A stretch of 64,000 nucleotides of DNA from Klebsiella quasivariicola (GCF_002269255.1 NZ_CP022823.1:3534001-3598000), one strand, 5' to 3'; counted from the first letter of the stretch, positions 18,178 to 28,123 are shown. Notes: generated by a model from the sequence alone, not told the origin. Program-made: numbers and translations.

Positions 18178-19098
18178 ATGACTCATTTGCCTAAATTTTC
18201 TACGGCGCTGCTGCATCCGCGCTATTGGCTGCTGTGGCTGGGTATCGGCCTGCTGTGGCTGGTTGTCCAACTGCCCTACCCGCTAATCTATCGCCTGGGG
18301 AACGCCATCGGCCGGCTGGCCATGCGCTTTATGAAGCGCCGGGCAAAGATCGCCTATCGCAACCTTGAGCTCTGCTTCCCGGAGAAAAGCGAGCAGGAAC
18401 GCCACCGGATGGTGGTGATGAACTTTGAATCGGTGGGCATGGGACTGATGGAGACGGGGATGGCCTGGTTCTGGCCGGTTCGTCGTATCGCCCGCTGGAC
18501 CGACACCATCGGCTTTGAGCATATCCGAGATGTGCAGGCGCAGCAGCGCGGTATTCTGCTGATCGGTATTCATTTCCTGACCCTCGAAATGGGTGCGCGA
18601 ATGTTCGGTATGAACGAGCCGGGAATTGGCGTCTATCGCCCCAACGACAACCCGGTGATCGACTGGCTGCAGACCTGGGGCCGCTTGCGGTCTAACAAGG
18701 ATATGATTGACCGTAAGGACCTGAAAGGGATGATCCGGGCACTGAAAAAAGGTGAAGTGGTGTGGTACGCACCGGATCACGATTATGGTCCAACCGCCAG
18801 CGTCTTTGCTCCGCTGTTTGCCGTTGACCAGGCAGCAACCACCTCCGGTACCTGGATGCTGGCGAAAATGTCTAAAGCCTGCATCGTCCCCTTCGTCCCG
18901 CGACGCAAACCGAACGGTAAAGGTTATGAATTGATTATCCTGCCGCCGGAGTGTTCCCCACCGCTGGATGACGCGGAAACCACCGCCGCCTGGATGAATA
19001 AGATTGTCGAGCAGTGTATCTTGATGGCCCCGGAACAGTATATGTGGCTCCATCGTCGCTTCAAAACCCGCCCCGAAGGCATGCCCTCCCGCTATTGA
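18178..19098 (+). CDS. lpxL: Kdo2-lipid IVA lauroyltransferase LpxL
   Basis: LpxL adds the secondary lauroyl chain to lipid A at the inner membrane. The 306-residue protein starts MTHLPKFSTALLHPRYWL, with one N-terminal membrane helix, then the acyltransferase HxxxxE box (HFLTLE) and the YRPNDNPVIDW motif. It ends MWLHRRFKTRPEGMPSRY as in E. coli LpxL, which separates it from the cold-induced paralogue LpxP. A hairpin (TTCCCGGCC / GGCCGGGAA, 19105-19130) follows without a T-run. Confidence 0.95.
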   Translation: MTHLPKFSTALLHPRYWLLWLGIGLLWLVVQLPYPLIYRLGNAIGRLAMRFMKRRAKIAYRNLELCFPEKSEQERHRMVVMNFESVGMGLMETGMAWFWPVRRIARWTDTIGFEHIRDVQAQQRGILLIGIHFLTLEMGARMFGMNEPGIGVYRPNDNPVIDWLQTWGRLRSNKDMIDRKDLKGMIRALKKGEVVWYAPDHDYGPTASVFAPLFAVDQAATTSGTWMLAKMSKACIVPFVPRRKPNGKGYELIILPPECSPPLDDAETTAAWMNKIVEQCILMAPEQYMWLHRRFKTRPEGMPSRY

Positions 19099-19268
19099 TC
19101 CCCTTTCCCGGCCGCGCATGTGGCCGGGAATGCGCCTGTCGCTCATGCTTTACGCTCTCCTTTAGCTTTAAAAGCTCTCCTCCATTGCGGCATCTATTTC
19201 TCAGGCGCATAATTAGCATGCTCATATTTTCTCTTAATTTGACCTGCCGCGCAGGCCAGTGGAACCCT

Positions 19269-20495
19269 ATGTCGTCTGCTGAAACCCCCATTAACTGGAA
19301 ACAAAACCTGACCGTGACCTGGCTTGGCTGCTTTTTAACTGGCGCCGCCTTCAGCCTGGTCATGCCCTTTCTGCCACTCTACGTCGAACAACTCGGCGTT
19401 ACCGGGCATAGCGCCCTGAACATGTGGTCCGGGCTGGTCTTTAGTATTACCTTTCTTTTCTCCGCCATCGCCTCGCCATTCTGGGGCGGTCTTGCTGACC
19501 GCAAGGGGAGAAAAATCATGCTGCTGCGTTCCGCCCTCGGTATGGCCATTGTGATGATGCTGATGGGAATGGCGCAAAATATCTGGCAATTTTTGCTGCT
19601 GCGCGCTTTGCTCGGCCTGCTGGGTGGTTTTATTCCTAACGCCAATGCTCTGATTGCCACGCAGATCCCGCGCCATAAAAGCGGCTGGGCGCTGGGGACG
19701 CTGTCGACTGGTGCGGTGAGCGGCGCCCTGCTCGGTCCGTTGGCAGGCGGTTTTCTGGCCGACCACTGGGGACTGCGTACCGTCTTTTTTATGACTGCGG
19801 CGGTGCTGTTTATTTGCTTCCTGTTCACTCTATTCTTAATTCGCGAAAATTTTGCCCCGATCGCTAAAAAAGGGATGCTCAGTGCCAGAGATGTTTTTTC
19901 CTCGCTACAAAACCCCAAACTGGTGCTCAGCCTGTTTGTCACCTCACTGATCATTCAGGTGGCCACCGGCTCGATCGCGCCGATCCTGACGCTTTACGTA
20001 CGCGACCTTGCCGGCAACGTCAGTAACATCGCCTTTATCAGCGGGATGATCGCCTCGGTGCCGGGGATTGCCGCGCTGATGAGCGCCCCGCGGCTGGGCA
20101 AACTGGGGGATCGTATCGGGCCGGAAAAAATCCTCATCGTGGCGCTGATTATCTCAGTGCTGTTGTTGATCCCGATGTCATTTGTTCATACTCCGCTGCA
20201 GTTAGGCATCCTGCGCTTCCTGCTCGGTGCGGCGGACGGTGCGCTGCTGCCAGCGGTGCAAACCCTGCTGGTGTATAACTCCACCAGCCAGATCTCCGGG
20301 CGGATCTTCAGCTATAACCAGTCGTTCCGCGATATTGGCAACGTCACCGGACCACTAATTGGCGCGTCAGTTTCCGCTAACTATGGCTTCCGTGCCGTGT
20401 TCCTGGTCACCGCAGGGGTGGTGCTGTTTAACGCCATTTATTCAACCCTCAGCCTGCGCCGGCCTGCCACGGATACCTCGCATTCAGTAAATTAA
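19269..20495 (+). CDS. mdtG: MFS multidrug transporter MdtG
   Basis: A 408-residue MFS exporter, MSSAETPINWKQNLTVTWLG, equal in length to E. coli MdtG (fosfomycin and deoxycholate resistance when overproduced; MarA/SoxS/Rob-controlled). Motif A is GLADRKGRKIMLLRSALGM. The open frame continues upstream into lpxL but only this ATG gives the family start. I could not place a mar box with confidence. The C-terminal tail (RRPATDTSHSVN) differs from E. coli. Confidence 0.95.
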   Translation: MSSAETPINWKQNLTVTWLGCFLTGAAFSLVMPFLPLYVEQLGVTGHSALNMWSGLVFSITFLFSAIASPFWGGLADRKGRKIMLLRSALGMAIVMMLMGMAQNIWQFLLLRALLGLLGGFIPNANALIATQIPRHKSGWALGTLSTGAVSGALLGPLAGGFLADHWGLRTVFFMTAAVLFICFLFTLFLIRENFAPIAKKGMLSARDVFSSLQNPKLVLSLFVTSLIIQVATGSIAPILTLYVRDLAGNVSNIAFISGMIASVPGIAALMSAPRLGKLGDRIGPEKILIVALIISVLLLIPMSFVHTPLQLGILRFLLGAADGALLPAVQTLLVYNSTSQISGRIFSYNQSFRDIGNVTGPLIGASVSANYGFRAVFLVTAGVVLFNAIYSTLSLRRPATDTSHSVN

Positions 20496-20586
20496 CGTCC
20501 AGAGGGGCTCTGCCCCTTGACGCCGTGCTAACTGCCTTCTATAGATTGAATCGTGTTCAATTCATATTCTTCTCAGGAGATTCGCT

Positions 20587-20973
20587 ATGCCAAAGGATTC
20601 GATGTTCTATGCCACGCTCGAAGAAGCTATTGATGCAGCACGTGAAGAATTTCTCGCCAACAACCCTGACAGCGATGAAGAGAGCGCCAACGTTGAGCAG
20701 CTCAATATTCAAAAGTATGTGCTGCAGGATGGCGATATCGCCTGGCAAGCCGAATTTTTTGCTGATGAAGATGAACAAGGCGAATGCCTCCCGATGCTCA
20801 GCGGCGAAGCCGCACAGAGTGTTTTCGACGGGGATTATGATGAGATAGAGCTGCGCCAGGAGTGGCTGGAGGAAAATACACTCCATGAATGGGATGAAGG
20901 TGAATTCCAGCTCGAACCCTCGCTGGACACCGAAGAGGGGCAGACGGCAGCCGACGAGTGGGACGAGCGTTAA
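20587..20973 (+). CDS. msyB: Acidic protein MsyB
   Basis: A 128-residue very acidic cytoplasmic protein, ending EWDEGEFQLEPSLDTEEGQ and DEWDER as in E. coli MsyB (124 aa), which suppresses secretion defects (secY24, secA) when overproduced. AGGAG lies seven bases before the ATG at 20587, so MPKDSMFYATLEEAID is preferred over the internal Met. Its stop abuts that of yceK with no gap, the two genes converging. Confidence 0.92.
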   Translation: MPKDSMFYATLEEAIDAAREEFLANNPDSDEESANVEQLNIQKYVLQDGDIAWQAEFFADEDEQGECLPMLSGEAAQSVFDGDYDEIELRQEWLEENTLHEWDEGEFQLEPSLDTEEGQTAADEWDER

Positions 20974-21201
20974 TCAGTTATAGGGGCCGTGGCTGGCGTC
21001 CAGCGGCAGCAGAAGCGTATCAAAGACCAGGGAGAACGGCAGGTCCAGAATGGTGAGATAGCGCCATGCCGAATCGCGAACATCCCACTGCACGCCCGGG
21101 TAATATTGATTGCCATGCCCCTGCCCGGGCACTGTTCGACTGATAATGCTGCCGCAGCCGCTGAGCAGCAGTACTATGGCAATGATCGGTAATATTCGCA
21201 T
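20974..21201 (-). CDS. yceK: Lipoprotein YceK
   Basis: A 75-residue lipoprotein. The signal peptide MRILPIIAIVLLLSGC ends in a LSGC lipobox, and PGVQWDVRDS with DLPFSLVFDTLLLPLD is the DUF1375 pattern. Same length as E. coli YceK. Function unknown. Confidence 0.92.
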   Translation of the reverse strand: MRILPIIAIVLLLSGCGSIISRTVPGQGHGNQYYPGVQWDVRDSAWRYLTILDLPFSLVFDTLLLPLDASHGPYN

Positions 21202-21221
21202 TCACAACCTCATGTTGCAGA

Positions 21222-21250
21222 TAAAAAAATACCGGCATCGCTGCCGGTAT
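21222..21250 (-). terminator. Terminator of the opgGH operon
   Basis: Stem ATACCGGCA / TGCCGGTAT, loop GCGA, followed on the minus strand by seven T residues, about 20 bp after the opgH stop. Confidence 0.9.
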
Positions 21251-21267
21251 TTTCCTTTACGTACGGC

Positions 21268-23796
21268 TTATTTTGTTTTCAACGCCAGCGGGTTAAGCGC
21301 CAGCTGCTCATAAGCATTGACCCACGAGGAGTATTTCTCCGGTGCGGCCCACACGCGATAGTGCAGACGCGACATAGTAACCGGATCGCTCAACAGCACC
21401 AGTCGACGATCGCGGTTCAGCTTATCCGGCGTTTCATTCAGCGCCTGCTCAACGTGGCGTTCGCGGGCGATCTCGAGGATATGCCCCTGACGGTGGCGCG
21501 CGGTGGCCATCGCGGTGGCGAGAGCGTTAAATGACGGGTTGAATACCGCGTGCATAAAGCCATCGTCCAGCGAACGCTGACGGTTCAGCGTCAGATACGC
21601 ATCGGTATCCTTGAGCACCTGCGGCGGCGAATACTCTTCCGGGATCAGGAACAGCTTCCATCGCTTGGTGCGCAGGCCTACCGTCGCCCGGCTGGAGATC
21701 GCCGACACGAACGGCGAGAGGATCAGCGAGACGACGATTGGCGCCAGCCAGAACAGGAAGCGCAGATCCAGCCATGCCATCCCAACCGCCCACACCAGGC
21801 CCAGCAGTAGCTGCGAGCCGTGACGCATAAAGGCTTCCCCCCACGGCGTGGAGTCATCATCACGCTGCGGCGAATTCCATACCACTTCCCAGCCAAGGAA
21901 GGCGCTAACCACGAAAACGGTGTGGAACAGCATCCGAACCGGCGCCAGCAGGACCGAGAACAGGACTTCCAGCAGCAGGGAAAGTGTCACACGGATAAAT
22001 CCGCCGTACTCCTTCGGCCCTTTACACCACACCAGAATAATACTCAGCAGCTTCGGCAGGAACAGCAGCACCATGGTCGAGGCAAATAGCGCAATAGCCA
22101 ATTCCGGACGCCATTGTGGCCACACCGGGAACAGCTGACGCGGCTGCAGGAAGTACTGCGGCTCGGTCAGGGCGTGCACCACCTGTAGCGCTGTCGACAG
22201 GGCAAGGAACATAAACCACAGCGGTGCCGACAGATAGGACATCACGCCGGTGAGGAACACCGCCCGGTGAACCGGGTGCATCCCTCGCACGAGGAACAGG
22301 CGGAAGTTCATCAGGTTACCCTGGCACCAGCGGCGATCGCGTTTCAGCTCATCCAGCAGGTTCGGCGGCAACTCCTCATAGGAGCCCGGCAGATCGTAGG
22401 CGATCCACACGCCCCATCCGGCACGGCGCATCAAGGCCGCTTCGACGAAGTCGTGCGACAGGATCGACCCGGCAAAATTACCCTCGCCTGGCAGCGGCGC
22501 CAGCGCACAGTGCTCGATGAAAGGCTTCACGCGGATAATGGCGTTATGACCCCAGTAGTGGGACTCCCCCAGCTGCCAGAAGTGCAGACCCGCCGTAAAC
22601 AGCGGACCATACACCCGGGTGGCAAACTGCTGGCAACGCGCATACAGCGTGTCCATGCCAGAGGCGCGCGGTGAAGACTGGATGATCCCGGCGTTTGGGT
22701 TCGCTTCCATCAGGCGCACCAGGCTGCTCAGACACTCCCCGGTCATCACCGAGTCAGCGTCAAGCACCACCATGTAGCTGTACTGGCTGCCCCAGCGGCG
22801 GCAGAAATCATCGATATTGCCGCTCTTACGCTTCACACGACGACGACGACGACGGTAGAAGATCTGCCCTTCGCCCTGCACTTCGGCAATCAGCTCCATC
22901 CACGCCTTTTGTTCCGCAACACAGATATCGGGGTTATAGCTGTCGCTGAGGATATAGACGTCGAAATGTGCGGCGTTGCCGGTGGCTTTCACCGATTCCC
23001 AGGTCGCCCGCAGCCCGGCGAAAACGCGGTCAACGTCTTCGTTACAGATCGGCATAATAAGCGCCGTACGGTGCGCCGGGTTCAACGGTTCGTCACCGAC
23101 CGTCGAGGCGGAAATACTGTACTTATCGCGGCCAATCAGTAGCTGCAGGAAACCCATTAACGCGGTCCAGAAGCCGGCGGAAACCCAGCAGAACAGCACC
23201 GCAAAGAGGATCAAAATGCCGCTCTGCAAGACGTATGGCAGCAGCTGCATGAAAGAGATCCACAGGTTCTGTCCCACCATGTCGGCCGGGTTAATCAGCG
23301 CCCAGCCCTGATAAGGCAGAATGGTTTTCATATACCAGGTGGCCACCACGGTCTGCGACAGCGTCAGCAGCAGCAGGATATAGCGACGAATAGTGCCGAC
23401 GGTACGCCATTTTTGCTCACTCTCACGCTCTTCTTGCGTCAGACGGGAGAGATAGCGCGGCGTGACATCGCGTCCGCGCAGACGGTCCCAGAAGCGGCCG
23501 ACCGGGTTGGTACGCCACGGATCCGGGATCATCGAGGAGCGTTTGGCTTTTGGCATCGCATGCAGCTGGGTACGGCCTTCGTCATCCTTCACCAGCTGAT
23601 CGCCAGCAAGGGAATCCGGCCAGCTGTGCGCCAGACGCGCCTTGACCGACCCCAGCGGAGCGTCATCTTCGCGAGCGAAGGTCCGATGTTCGTCATCCAG
23701 GGCCTGATGAACGGCCTGCAGGCTGGTGTCCGGCAGCGCCGATTTCTCGGCGTCCGACAGCGGCAATGCGTCAATGTACTTCGTTATCTTATTCAT
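21268..23796 (-). CDS. opgH: Osmoregulated periplasmic glucan glucosyltransferase OpgH (MdoH)
   Basis: OpgH polymerises the beta-1,2-glucan backbone of osmoregulated periplasmic glucans from UDP-glucose and, in E. coli, couples UDP-glucose level to cell size. The 842-residue inner-membrane GT2 enzyme has several membrane segments around a cytoplasmic catalytic domain: IMPICNEDVDRVFAGL, the DxD-like VVLDADSVMTGE, and the acceptor motif KRDRRWCQGN. Its start overlaps the opgG stop by 8 bp, so the two are translationally coupled. The C-terminus is a few residues shorter than in E. coli. Confidence 0.96.
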   Translation of the reverse strand: MNKITKYIDALPLSDAEKSALPDTSLQAVHQALDDEHRTFAREDDAPLGSVKARLAHSWPDSLAGDQLVKDDEGRTQLHAMPKAKRSSMIPDPWRTNPVGRFWDRLRGRDVTPRYLSRLTQEERESEQKWRTVGTIRRYILLLLTLSQTVVATWYMKTILPYQGWALINPADMVGQNLWISFMQLLPYVLQSGILILFAVLFCWVSAGFWTALMGFLQLLIGRDKYSISASTVGDEPLNPAHRTALIMPICNEDVDRVFAGLRATWESVKATGNAAHFDVYILSDSYNPDICVAEQKAWMELIAEVQGEGQIFYRRRRRRVKRKSGNIDDFCRRWGSQYSYMVVLDADSVMTGECLSSLVRLMEANPNAGIIQSSPRASGMDTLYARCQQFATRVYGPLFTAGLHFWQLGESHYWGHNAIIRVKPFIEHCALAPLPGEGNFAGSILSHDFVEAALMRRAGWGVWIAYDLPGSYEELPPNLLDELKRDRRWCQGNLMNFRLFLVRGMHPVHRAVFLTGVMSYLSAPLWFMFLALSTALQVVHALTEPQYFLQPRQLFPVWPQWRPELAIALFASTMVLLFLPKLLSIILVWCKGPKEYGGFIRVTLSLLLEVLFSVLLAPVRMLFHTVFVVSAFLGWEVVWNSPQRDDDSTPWGEAFMRHGSQLLLGLVWAVGMAWLDLRFLFWLAPIVVSLILSPFVSAISSRATVGLRTKRWKLFLIPEEYSPPQVLKDTDAYLTLNRQRSLDDGFMHAVFNPSFNALATAMATARHRQGHILEIARERHVEQALNETPDKLNRDRRLVLLSDPVTMSRLHYRVWAAPEKYSSWVNAYEQLALNPLALKTK

Positions 23797-25342
23797 TGGC
23801 AGGCAGCTGATAGCTCCAGGTTTCGCTCAACGTGTCATCACCGTTAACCAGTGCGGCGCGCATTTCCGTCGTTTTCTTCGGATCTTTCACCTTCAAACGC
23901 AGGATCATCCGCCAGCCTTTGGTTACCGGGTTATAACGCACGGTATTTTCAACGATTTCGGCATTATCACCGGTGCTCGCCTGCGCGGTGACTGGGGTAT
24001 CCGCCGGCAGTTTTTTCATATCGGCGCCGGTGAAGTCAACAATGAAGGCAATCGTGCCGTCCGACTGACGGATCAGGTTCGACTGCTTAACGTCGCCGGT
24101 AGAGCGGCGGGTCTGCATAACGTAAGCGTTATCCGGCGCATGCAGCTTGTCTTCATCGCGGCTGAAGGTGATGGTGTATTTGAAGTTCATCTCCTTGCCC
24201 GGCTCCGGCAGCTGATCCGGCGTCCAGTAAGTCACGATGTTATCGTTCGTTTCATCGTTAGTCGGGATTTCAACCAGCTCGATTTTCCCTTTACCCCAGT
24301 CCCCTTTCGGCGTGATCCAGGCACTCGGACGCAGGTCATAACGATCGTCAAGATCTTCGAAACGCGAGAACTGACGGCCGCGCTGCAGCAGACCGAACCC
24401 TTGCGGATTTTCCATCGCATAGCTGCTGACGGCCAGATGTTTCGGGTTGTTCAGCGGACGCCAGATCCACTCGCCGTTGCCGGCCAGGATCGACAGCCCG
24501 TTGGAATCGTGCAGCGCCGGGCGATAGTTCAGCGCCGGAGAAGGCTGGTTGGAACCAAACAGGAACATGCTGGTTAGCGGCGCCACGCCCAGTTTACCCA
24601 CTTTGTCGCGCAGATAAACTTTAGACTGAACGTCCACCACGGTGTCACGACCCGGCATGATCACAAAGCGATAAGCGCCAGTTGCGCGCGGCGAATCCAG
24701 CAGAGCATAAATGGTCAGACGCTTGTCAGTGGCTTTTGGACGTTCGATCCAGAACTCACGAAAACGCGGGAATTCTTCGCCAGACGGCAGCGCGGTATCA
24801 ATAGCCAGACCGCGTGCAGACAGACCATAAACCTGACCCTGACCCAGCACGCGGAAGTAGCTGGCACCGAGCATGCTGACGATTTCATCGTTCTTGTCTT
24901 TGCTGTTGATCGGATACAGTACTTTGAAACCGGCGAAACCGAGGTCTTTCACCGTGTCTTTATCGTGCTGAACGTTACCGAAGTTAAAATAGTCCGCGTT
25001 ATATTTAATTTTACGCACGCTGGTGGCGGTCACTTCATTGATGGTGACCGGCGTGTCGAAGTACATACCCTGATGGTAAAATTCAAGCTTGAATGGGGTT
25101 TTCTGGTTATTCCAGTAAGCTTTATCGTGATTAAACTGAATTTGCTGGTAGTCCGCGTATTTCATATCGCGGAAAGCGGAGGGCAGGTTACTTTTCGGCG
25201 CTTCATAGCCTTTCCCGGCTAATGTCTTGGCCTCTTTTGCAACGTCATCAATGCTAAACGCCCATGCAGATGAAGTACACAGGGACAACATTACGGCTGC
25301 GCTTAACCAACGCATTTTCATCATCTGTGGTTTATGTTTCAT
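23789..25342 (-). CDS. opgG: Periplasmic glucan biosynthesis protein OpgG (MdoG)
   Basis: OpgG acts in the periplasm on beta-1,2-glucan to add or arrange beta-1,6 branches. The product has a signal peptide (MMKMRWLSAAVMLSLCTSSAWA, here preceded by MKHKPQ) and the two-domain OpgG fold (FSIDDVAKEAKTLAGKGYE to ETWSYQLPANE). I chose the ATG at 25342 because GGGGGA lies upstream of it; the E. coli annotation uses the ATG equivalent to 25324 (511 aa), equally possible. First gene of opgGH and divergent from opgC. Confidence 0.94.
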   Translation of the reverse strand: MKHKPQMMKMRWLSAAVMLSLCTSSAWAFSIDDVAKEAKTLAGKGYEAPKSNLPSAFRDMKYADYQQIQFNHDKAYWNNQKTPFKLEFYHQGMYFDTPVTINEVTATSVRKIKYNADYFNFGNVQHDKDTVKDLGFAGFKVLYPINSKDKNDEIVSMLGASYFRVLGQGQVYGLSARGLAIDTALPSGEEFPRFREFWIERPKATDKRLTIYALLDSPRATGAYRFVIMPGRDTVVDVQSKVYLRDKVGKLGVAPLTSMFLFGSNQPSPALNYRPALHDSNGLSILAGNGEWIWRPLNNPKHLAVSSYAMENPQGFGLLQRGRQFSRFEDLDDRYDLRPSAWITPKGDWGKGKIELVEIPTNDETNDNIVTYWTPDQLPEPGKEMNFKYTITFSRDEDKLHAPDNAYVMQTRRSTGDVKQSNLIRQSDGTIAFIVDFTGADMKKLPADTPVTAQASTGDNAEIVENTVRYNPVTKGWRMILRLKVKDPKKTTEMRAALVNGDDTLSETWSYQLPANE

Positions 25343-25593
25343 ATAAGTAAGCACTTCCCCCTTTGTGTGCTTAAATCGATCCGATCTATTTTAATGGAAA
25401 CTCAGGCAATCCGACAACATAATCCCTGCTTTGTTCAGCCCAGCGGCACAGGGAATAAACAGTTCGCTGTCCCGTTTGCACTTTGAGTGCTTATCCTGGA
25501 GACAGATACCCCGAGTTCATGTAGGGTTGCTGATAATGTAAACGTTATCATCTTGAGTGATAAGCCGAATTATCTGAGATTATTGTGAATCGT

Positions 25594-26754
25594 ATGAATA
25601 ATACTCCGGTGCAGCGTGAATATTTCTTCGACAGTATCCGTGCCTGGCTGATGCTGTTGGGGATCCCTTTCCACATTTCGCTGATCTATTCCAGCCATAC
25701 ATGGCATGTCAACAGCGCCGAGCCCTCATGGTGGCTGACGCTTTTTAATGACTTCATTCATGCCTTTCGCATGCAGGTCTTTTTCGTCATTTCGGGCTAT
25801 TTTTCCTACATGCTTTTCCTGCGCTATCCGCTGAAAAAGTGGTGGAAAGTACGCGTTGAACGGGTCGGTATACCAATGTTAACCGCCATCCCGCTGCTGA
25901 CGCTGCCGCAGTTTATTATGCTGCAGTATGTCAACGGCAAGGCGGAAAACTGGCATACCCTTTCCGGATACGACAAATTTAATACCCTGGCGTGGGAGCT
26001 TATTTCCCACCTGTGGTTTTTACTGGTGCTGGTGGTGCTGACCTCGTTGGGGGTGGTGCTGTTCAAATGGCTGACCCGCCGTCCGGCAGGCGGAGTTCAC
26101 ACCTTTGGTGACACTGTCACTATGGGCCAGCTAACGATGATTTTTCTCGCGCTGGGGGTCTTTTATGCCCTGATCCGCCGGTCGCTGTTCCTGGTTTACC
26201 CGCCACTGTTAAGTAATGGTCTGTTTAACTTTGTGGTGATGCAGACACTGTTCTACCTGCCCTTCTTTGTGCTGGGTGCGCAGACCTTTATTAACCCACG
26301 TTTAAAGGCGATGTTCACCACCCCGTCACCGTGGTGCTGCGCGGCGGCGCTGCTGGGATTTATCGCCTACCGGCTGAACCAGCAGTACGGGTCCGGCGAT
26401 GGCTGGATGTATGAAACGGAATCGGTGATCACCATGGTGCTGGGGCTGTGGATGGTCAATGTGGTCTTTTCGCTCGGCCATCGACTGCTGAATTTCCAGT
26501 CGGCGCGCGTGACCTATTTCGTCAATGCCTCGCTGTTTATTTACCTGGTGCACCATCCGCTGACGCTATTGTACGGGGCGTGGATCACCCCGGTCATCAA
26601 GTCGAATACCTTAGGCTTTATTGGCGGGCTGGTTTTTGTGGTGGGTATCGCACTGATCCTGTATGAAATTCACCTGCGTATTCCGCTGCTGCGTTTCCTG
26701 TTCTCTGGTAAACCGATGAACAAACCGGCCAAAACTCCGGCTTCGGCCAGCTAA
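25594..26754 (+). CDS. opgC: Glucan succinyltransferase OpgC (MdoC)
   Basis: OpgC transfers succinyl groups to periplasmic glucans from the cytoplasmic side of the inner membrane. The 386-residue acyltransferase-3 family protein has about ten membrane segments and the conserved REYFFDSIRAWLMLLGIPFHI opening region (trimmed here) with the catalytic His in GIPFH. ATG at 25594 aligns with the E. coli start; a GTG three codons earlier is open. The 250-bp gap to opgG holds both divergent promoters. Confidence 0.94.
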   Translation: MNNTPVQREYFFDSIRAWLMLLGIPFHISLIYSSHTWHVNSAEPSWWLTLFNDFIHAFRMQVFFVISGYFSYMLFLRYPLKKWWKVRVERVGIPMLTAIPLLTLPQFIMLQYVNGKAENWHTLSGYDKFNTLAWELISHLWFLLVLVVLTSLGVVLFKWLTRRPAGGVHTFGDTVTMGQLTMIFLALGVFYALIRRSLFLVYPPLLSNGLFNFVVMQTLFYLPFFVLGAQTFINPRLKAMFTTPSPWCCAAALLGFIAYRLNQQYGSGDGWMYETESVITMVLGLWMVNVVFSLGHRLLNFQSARVTYFVNASLFIYLVHHPLTLLYGAWITPVIKSNTLGFIGGLVFVVGIALILYEIHLRIPLLRFLFSGKPMNKPAKTPASAS

Positions 26755-26762
26755 TTTGCAGC

Positions 26763-26789
26763 GGGTGCGGCACACCAGATGTGCCGCAC
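26763..26789. terminator. Hairpin between opgC and the TetR gene
   Basis: Stem GTGCGGCACA / TGTGCCGCAC with loop CCAGA-centred, between two converging genes. No clear T-run on either side, so termination strength is uncertain. Confidence 0.5.
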
Positions 26790-26793
26790 TGCC

Positions 26794-27381
26794 TTACTCA
26801 TCAAACAGTCGTTCGAAGATCATGTTATACAGGGCTTCTAAATCGGCTTTATCTACCGGAGTGGAGGCGCTCAGCTCGCCGCGGTAGGCAGCCCCTTCCG
26901 TCAGAACGGCGATCAGCTCTGACGCGGCATTGCGTCGCGCATCGCTGAGCCCGGGATGGTAGCGCTGCGACAGACGCCCTCCCTCTTCTTTCAATCGCCG
27001 GTCGGCCTGCACCAGAATCTCGCGCAAGCGCGGGTTACGCGAAGCTTCAGCGTTGATCTCCATCAGCAGATAATTATCGCTTTTGGTCGCCGCCGGGGTT
27101 GGGATCCTGCCGGCCAGAACCGCCGCTTTGCGTGCCAGGTTGTGGTTCTCATCGATCATCTCACCGACTCTGGCGTTAACGATTTCACTGACAATCGCTT
27201 CAATGATCGCTTCCTTGCTGGCAAAAATGCGATACAGCTGACCGACGCTCAGGCCAGCCTCGCGGGCGATATCGGCAACGGAAGCGCCGTGCAGCCCCTT
27301 TTCAGCGAAACATTTTTGCGCAGCGGCAACGATCTCCGCGCGGCGCGCCTGCTGTTTCTGCCGGACTTTTCCTTCTGACAC
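26794..27381 (-). CDS. TetR/AcrR-family transcriptional regulator
   Basis: A 195-residue TetR-type regulator. The N-terminal helix-turn-helix is ASVADIAREAGLSVGQLYRIF, preceded by a basic arm (KVRQKQQARRAEIVAAAQK). The frame is open to an upstream ATG pair, but AGGAGG stands six bases before the GTG at 27381, making that the best start. It occupies the place of clsC in E. coli. No obvious target gene is adjacent apart from opgC and ymdB; the ligand is unknown. Confidence 0.82.
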   Translation of the reverse strand: MSEGKVRQKQQARRAEIVAAAQKCFAEKGLHGASVADIAREAGLSVGQLYRIFASKEAIIEAIVSEIVNARVGEMIDENHNLARKAAVLAGRIPTPAATKSDNYLLMEINAEASRNPRLREILVQADRRLKEEGGRLSQRYHPGLSDARRNAASELIAVLTEGAAYRGELSASTPVDKADLEALYNMIFERLFDE

Positions 27382-27446
27382 CTGCTCCCTCCTGCTATCC
27401 ATCATTCCCGTCACTCTCGGCGGTTATCATAGCCTATTCTGCCGAA

Positions 27447-27974
27447 TCAGGGATATGCCGCCAGCAGGCGACGATAGATAGCCGCCGTTTCCTCGTCAAA
27501 ACAGACGAACAGGACGCGCTCAAGCGGGTTATAGCGAGTGAGAAATGCGGTGACGGTGCGCACGGCTATCTCCGCCGCAGCCTCTTTTGGATAGCCATAT
27601 ACGCCGGTACTTATCGCCGGAAACGCAATAGAGCGATAGTTATTTGCCGAGGCCAGCTGCAGACTATTTTTGTAAGCATCGGCCAAAGTTTGCGCTTCCA
27701 TCCGGTCGCCGCCGTGCCAGACTGGTCCTACGGTGTGGATCACCGCGCTGGCAGGCAAATTACCCGCGGTGGTAATCACCGCATGACCAGGAGGACATTC
27801 GCCCTGCTGCTGCAACACTTGCTTGCAGGCCGCCAGCAGCGCGGGGCCAGCCGCCCGATGGATCGCGCCATCAACTCCGCCCCCGCCCAGCAGCGAGGGA
27901 TTTGCCGCATTAACAATCACATCGACATCAAGTGTCGTAATATCGCCGAGCATTACCTCAGGTTTAACAGCCAT
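27447..27974 (-). CDS. ymdB: O-acetyl-ADP-ribose deacetylase YmdB (macrodomain)
   Basis: A 175-residue single macrodomain. GDITTLDVDVIVNAANPSL, the GGGGVDGAIH loop and AISTGVYGYPKEAA form the ADP-ribose pocket. E. coli YmdB deacetylates O-acetyl-ADP-ribose and restrains RNase III. AGGAGG lies just before the ATG at 27974, so the six-residue upstream extension is unlikely. The ymdA and csg genes that accompany it in E. coli are absent here. Confidence 0.93.
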   Translation of the reverse strand: MAVKPEVMLGDITTLDVDVIVNAANPSLLGGGGVDGAIHRAAGPALLAACKQVLQQQGECPPGHAVITTAGNLPASAVIHTVGPVWHGGDRMEAQTLADAYKNSLQLASANNYRSIAFPAISTGVYGYPKEAAAEIAVRTVTAFLTRYNPLERVLFVCFDEETAAIYRRLLAAYP

Positions 27975-28077
27975 TTCTCCTCCTGTCGGCATCGCGTGTG
28001 GATACGACTTTCTGCCGATACTAGGGCATTCGCGTCTCCGGGAGCAAGGTTATCGCTTTGCCCGGTGACGAGAAGAT

Positions 28078-28109
28078 AAAAAAACAGGACCCGTGAGGTC
28101 CTGTTTTTT
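28078..28109. terminator. Bidirectional terminator between ymdB and ycdZ
   Basis: Stem AAAACAGGACC / GGTCCTGTTTT, loop CGTGA, with T-runs on both strands. On the minus strand it lies upstream of ycdZ and after ymdB, so it chiefly ends the ymdB message. Confidence 0.85.
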
Positions 28110-28123
28110 ACTCGTCCTGCCGG

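Noticed and set aside
19099..19268. A MarA/SoxS box in front of mdtG
   Set aside because: Expected from E. coli, but no stretch matched the degenerate consensus well enough to place it by eye.
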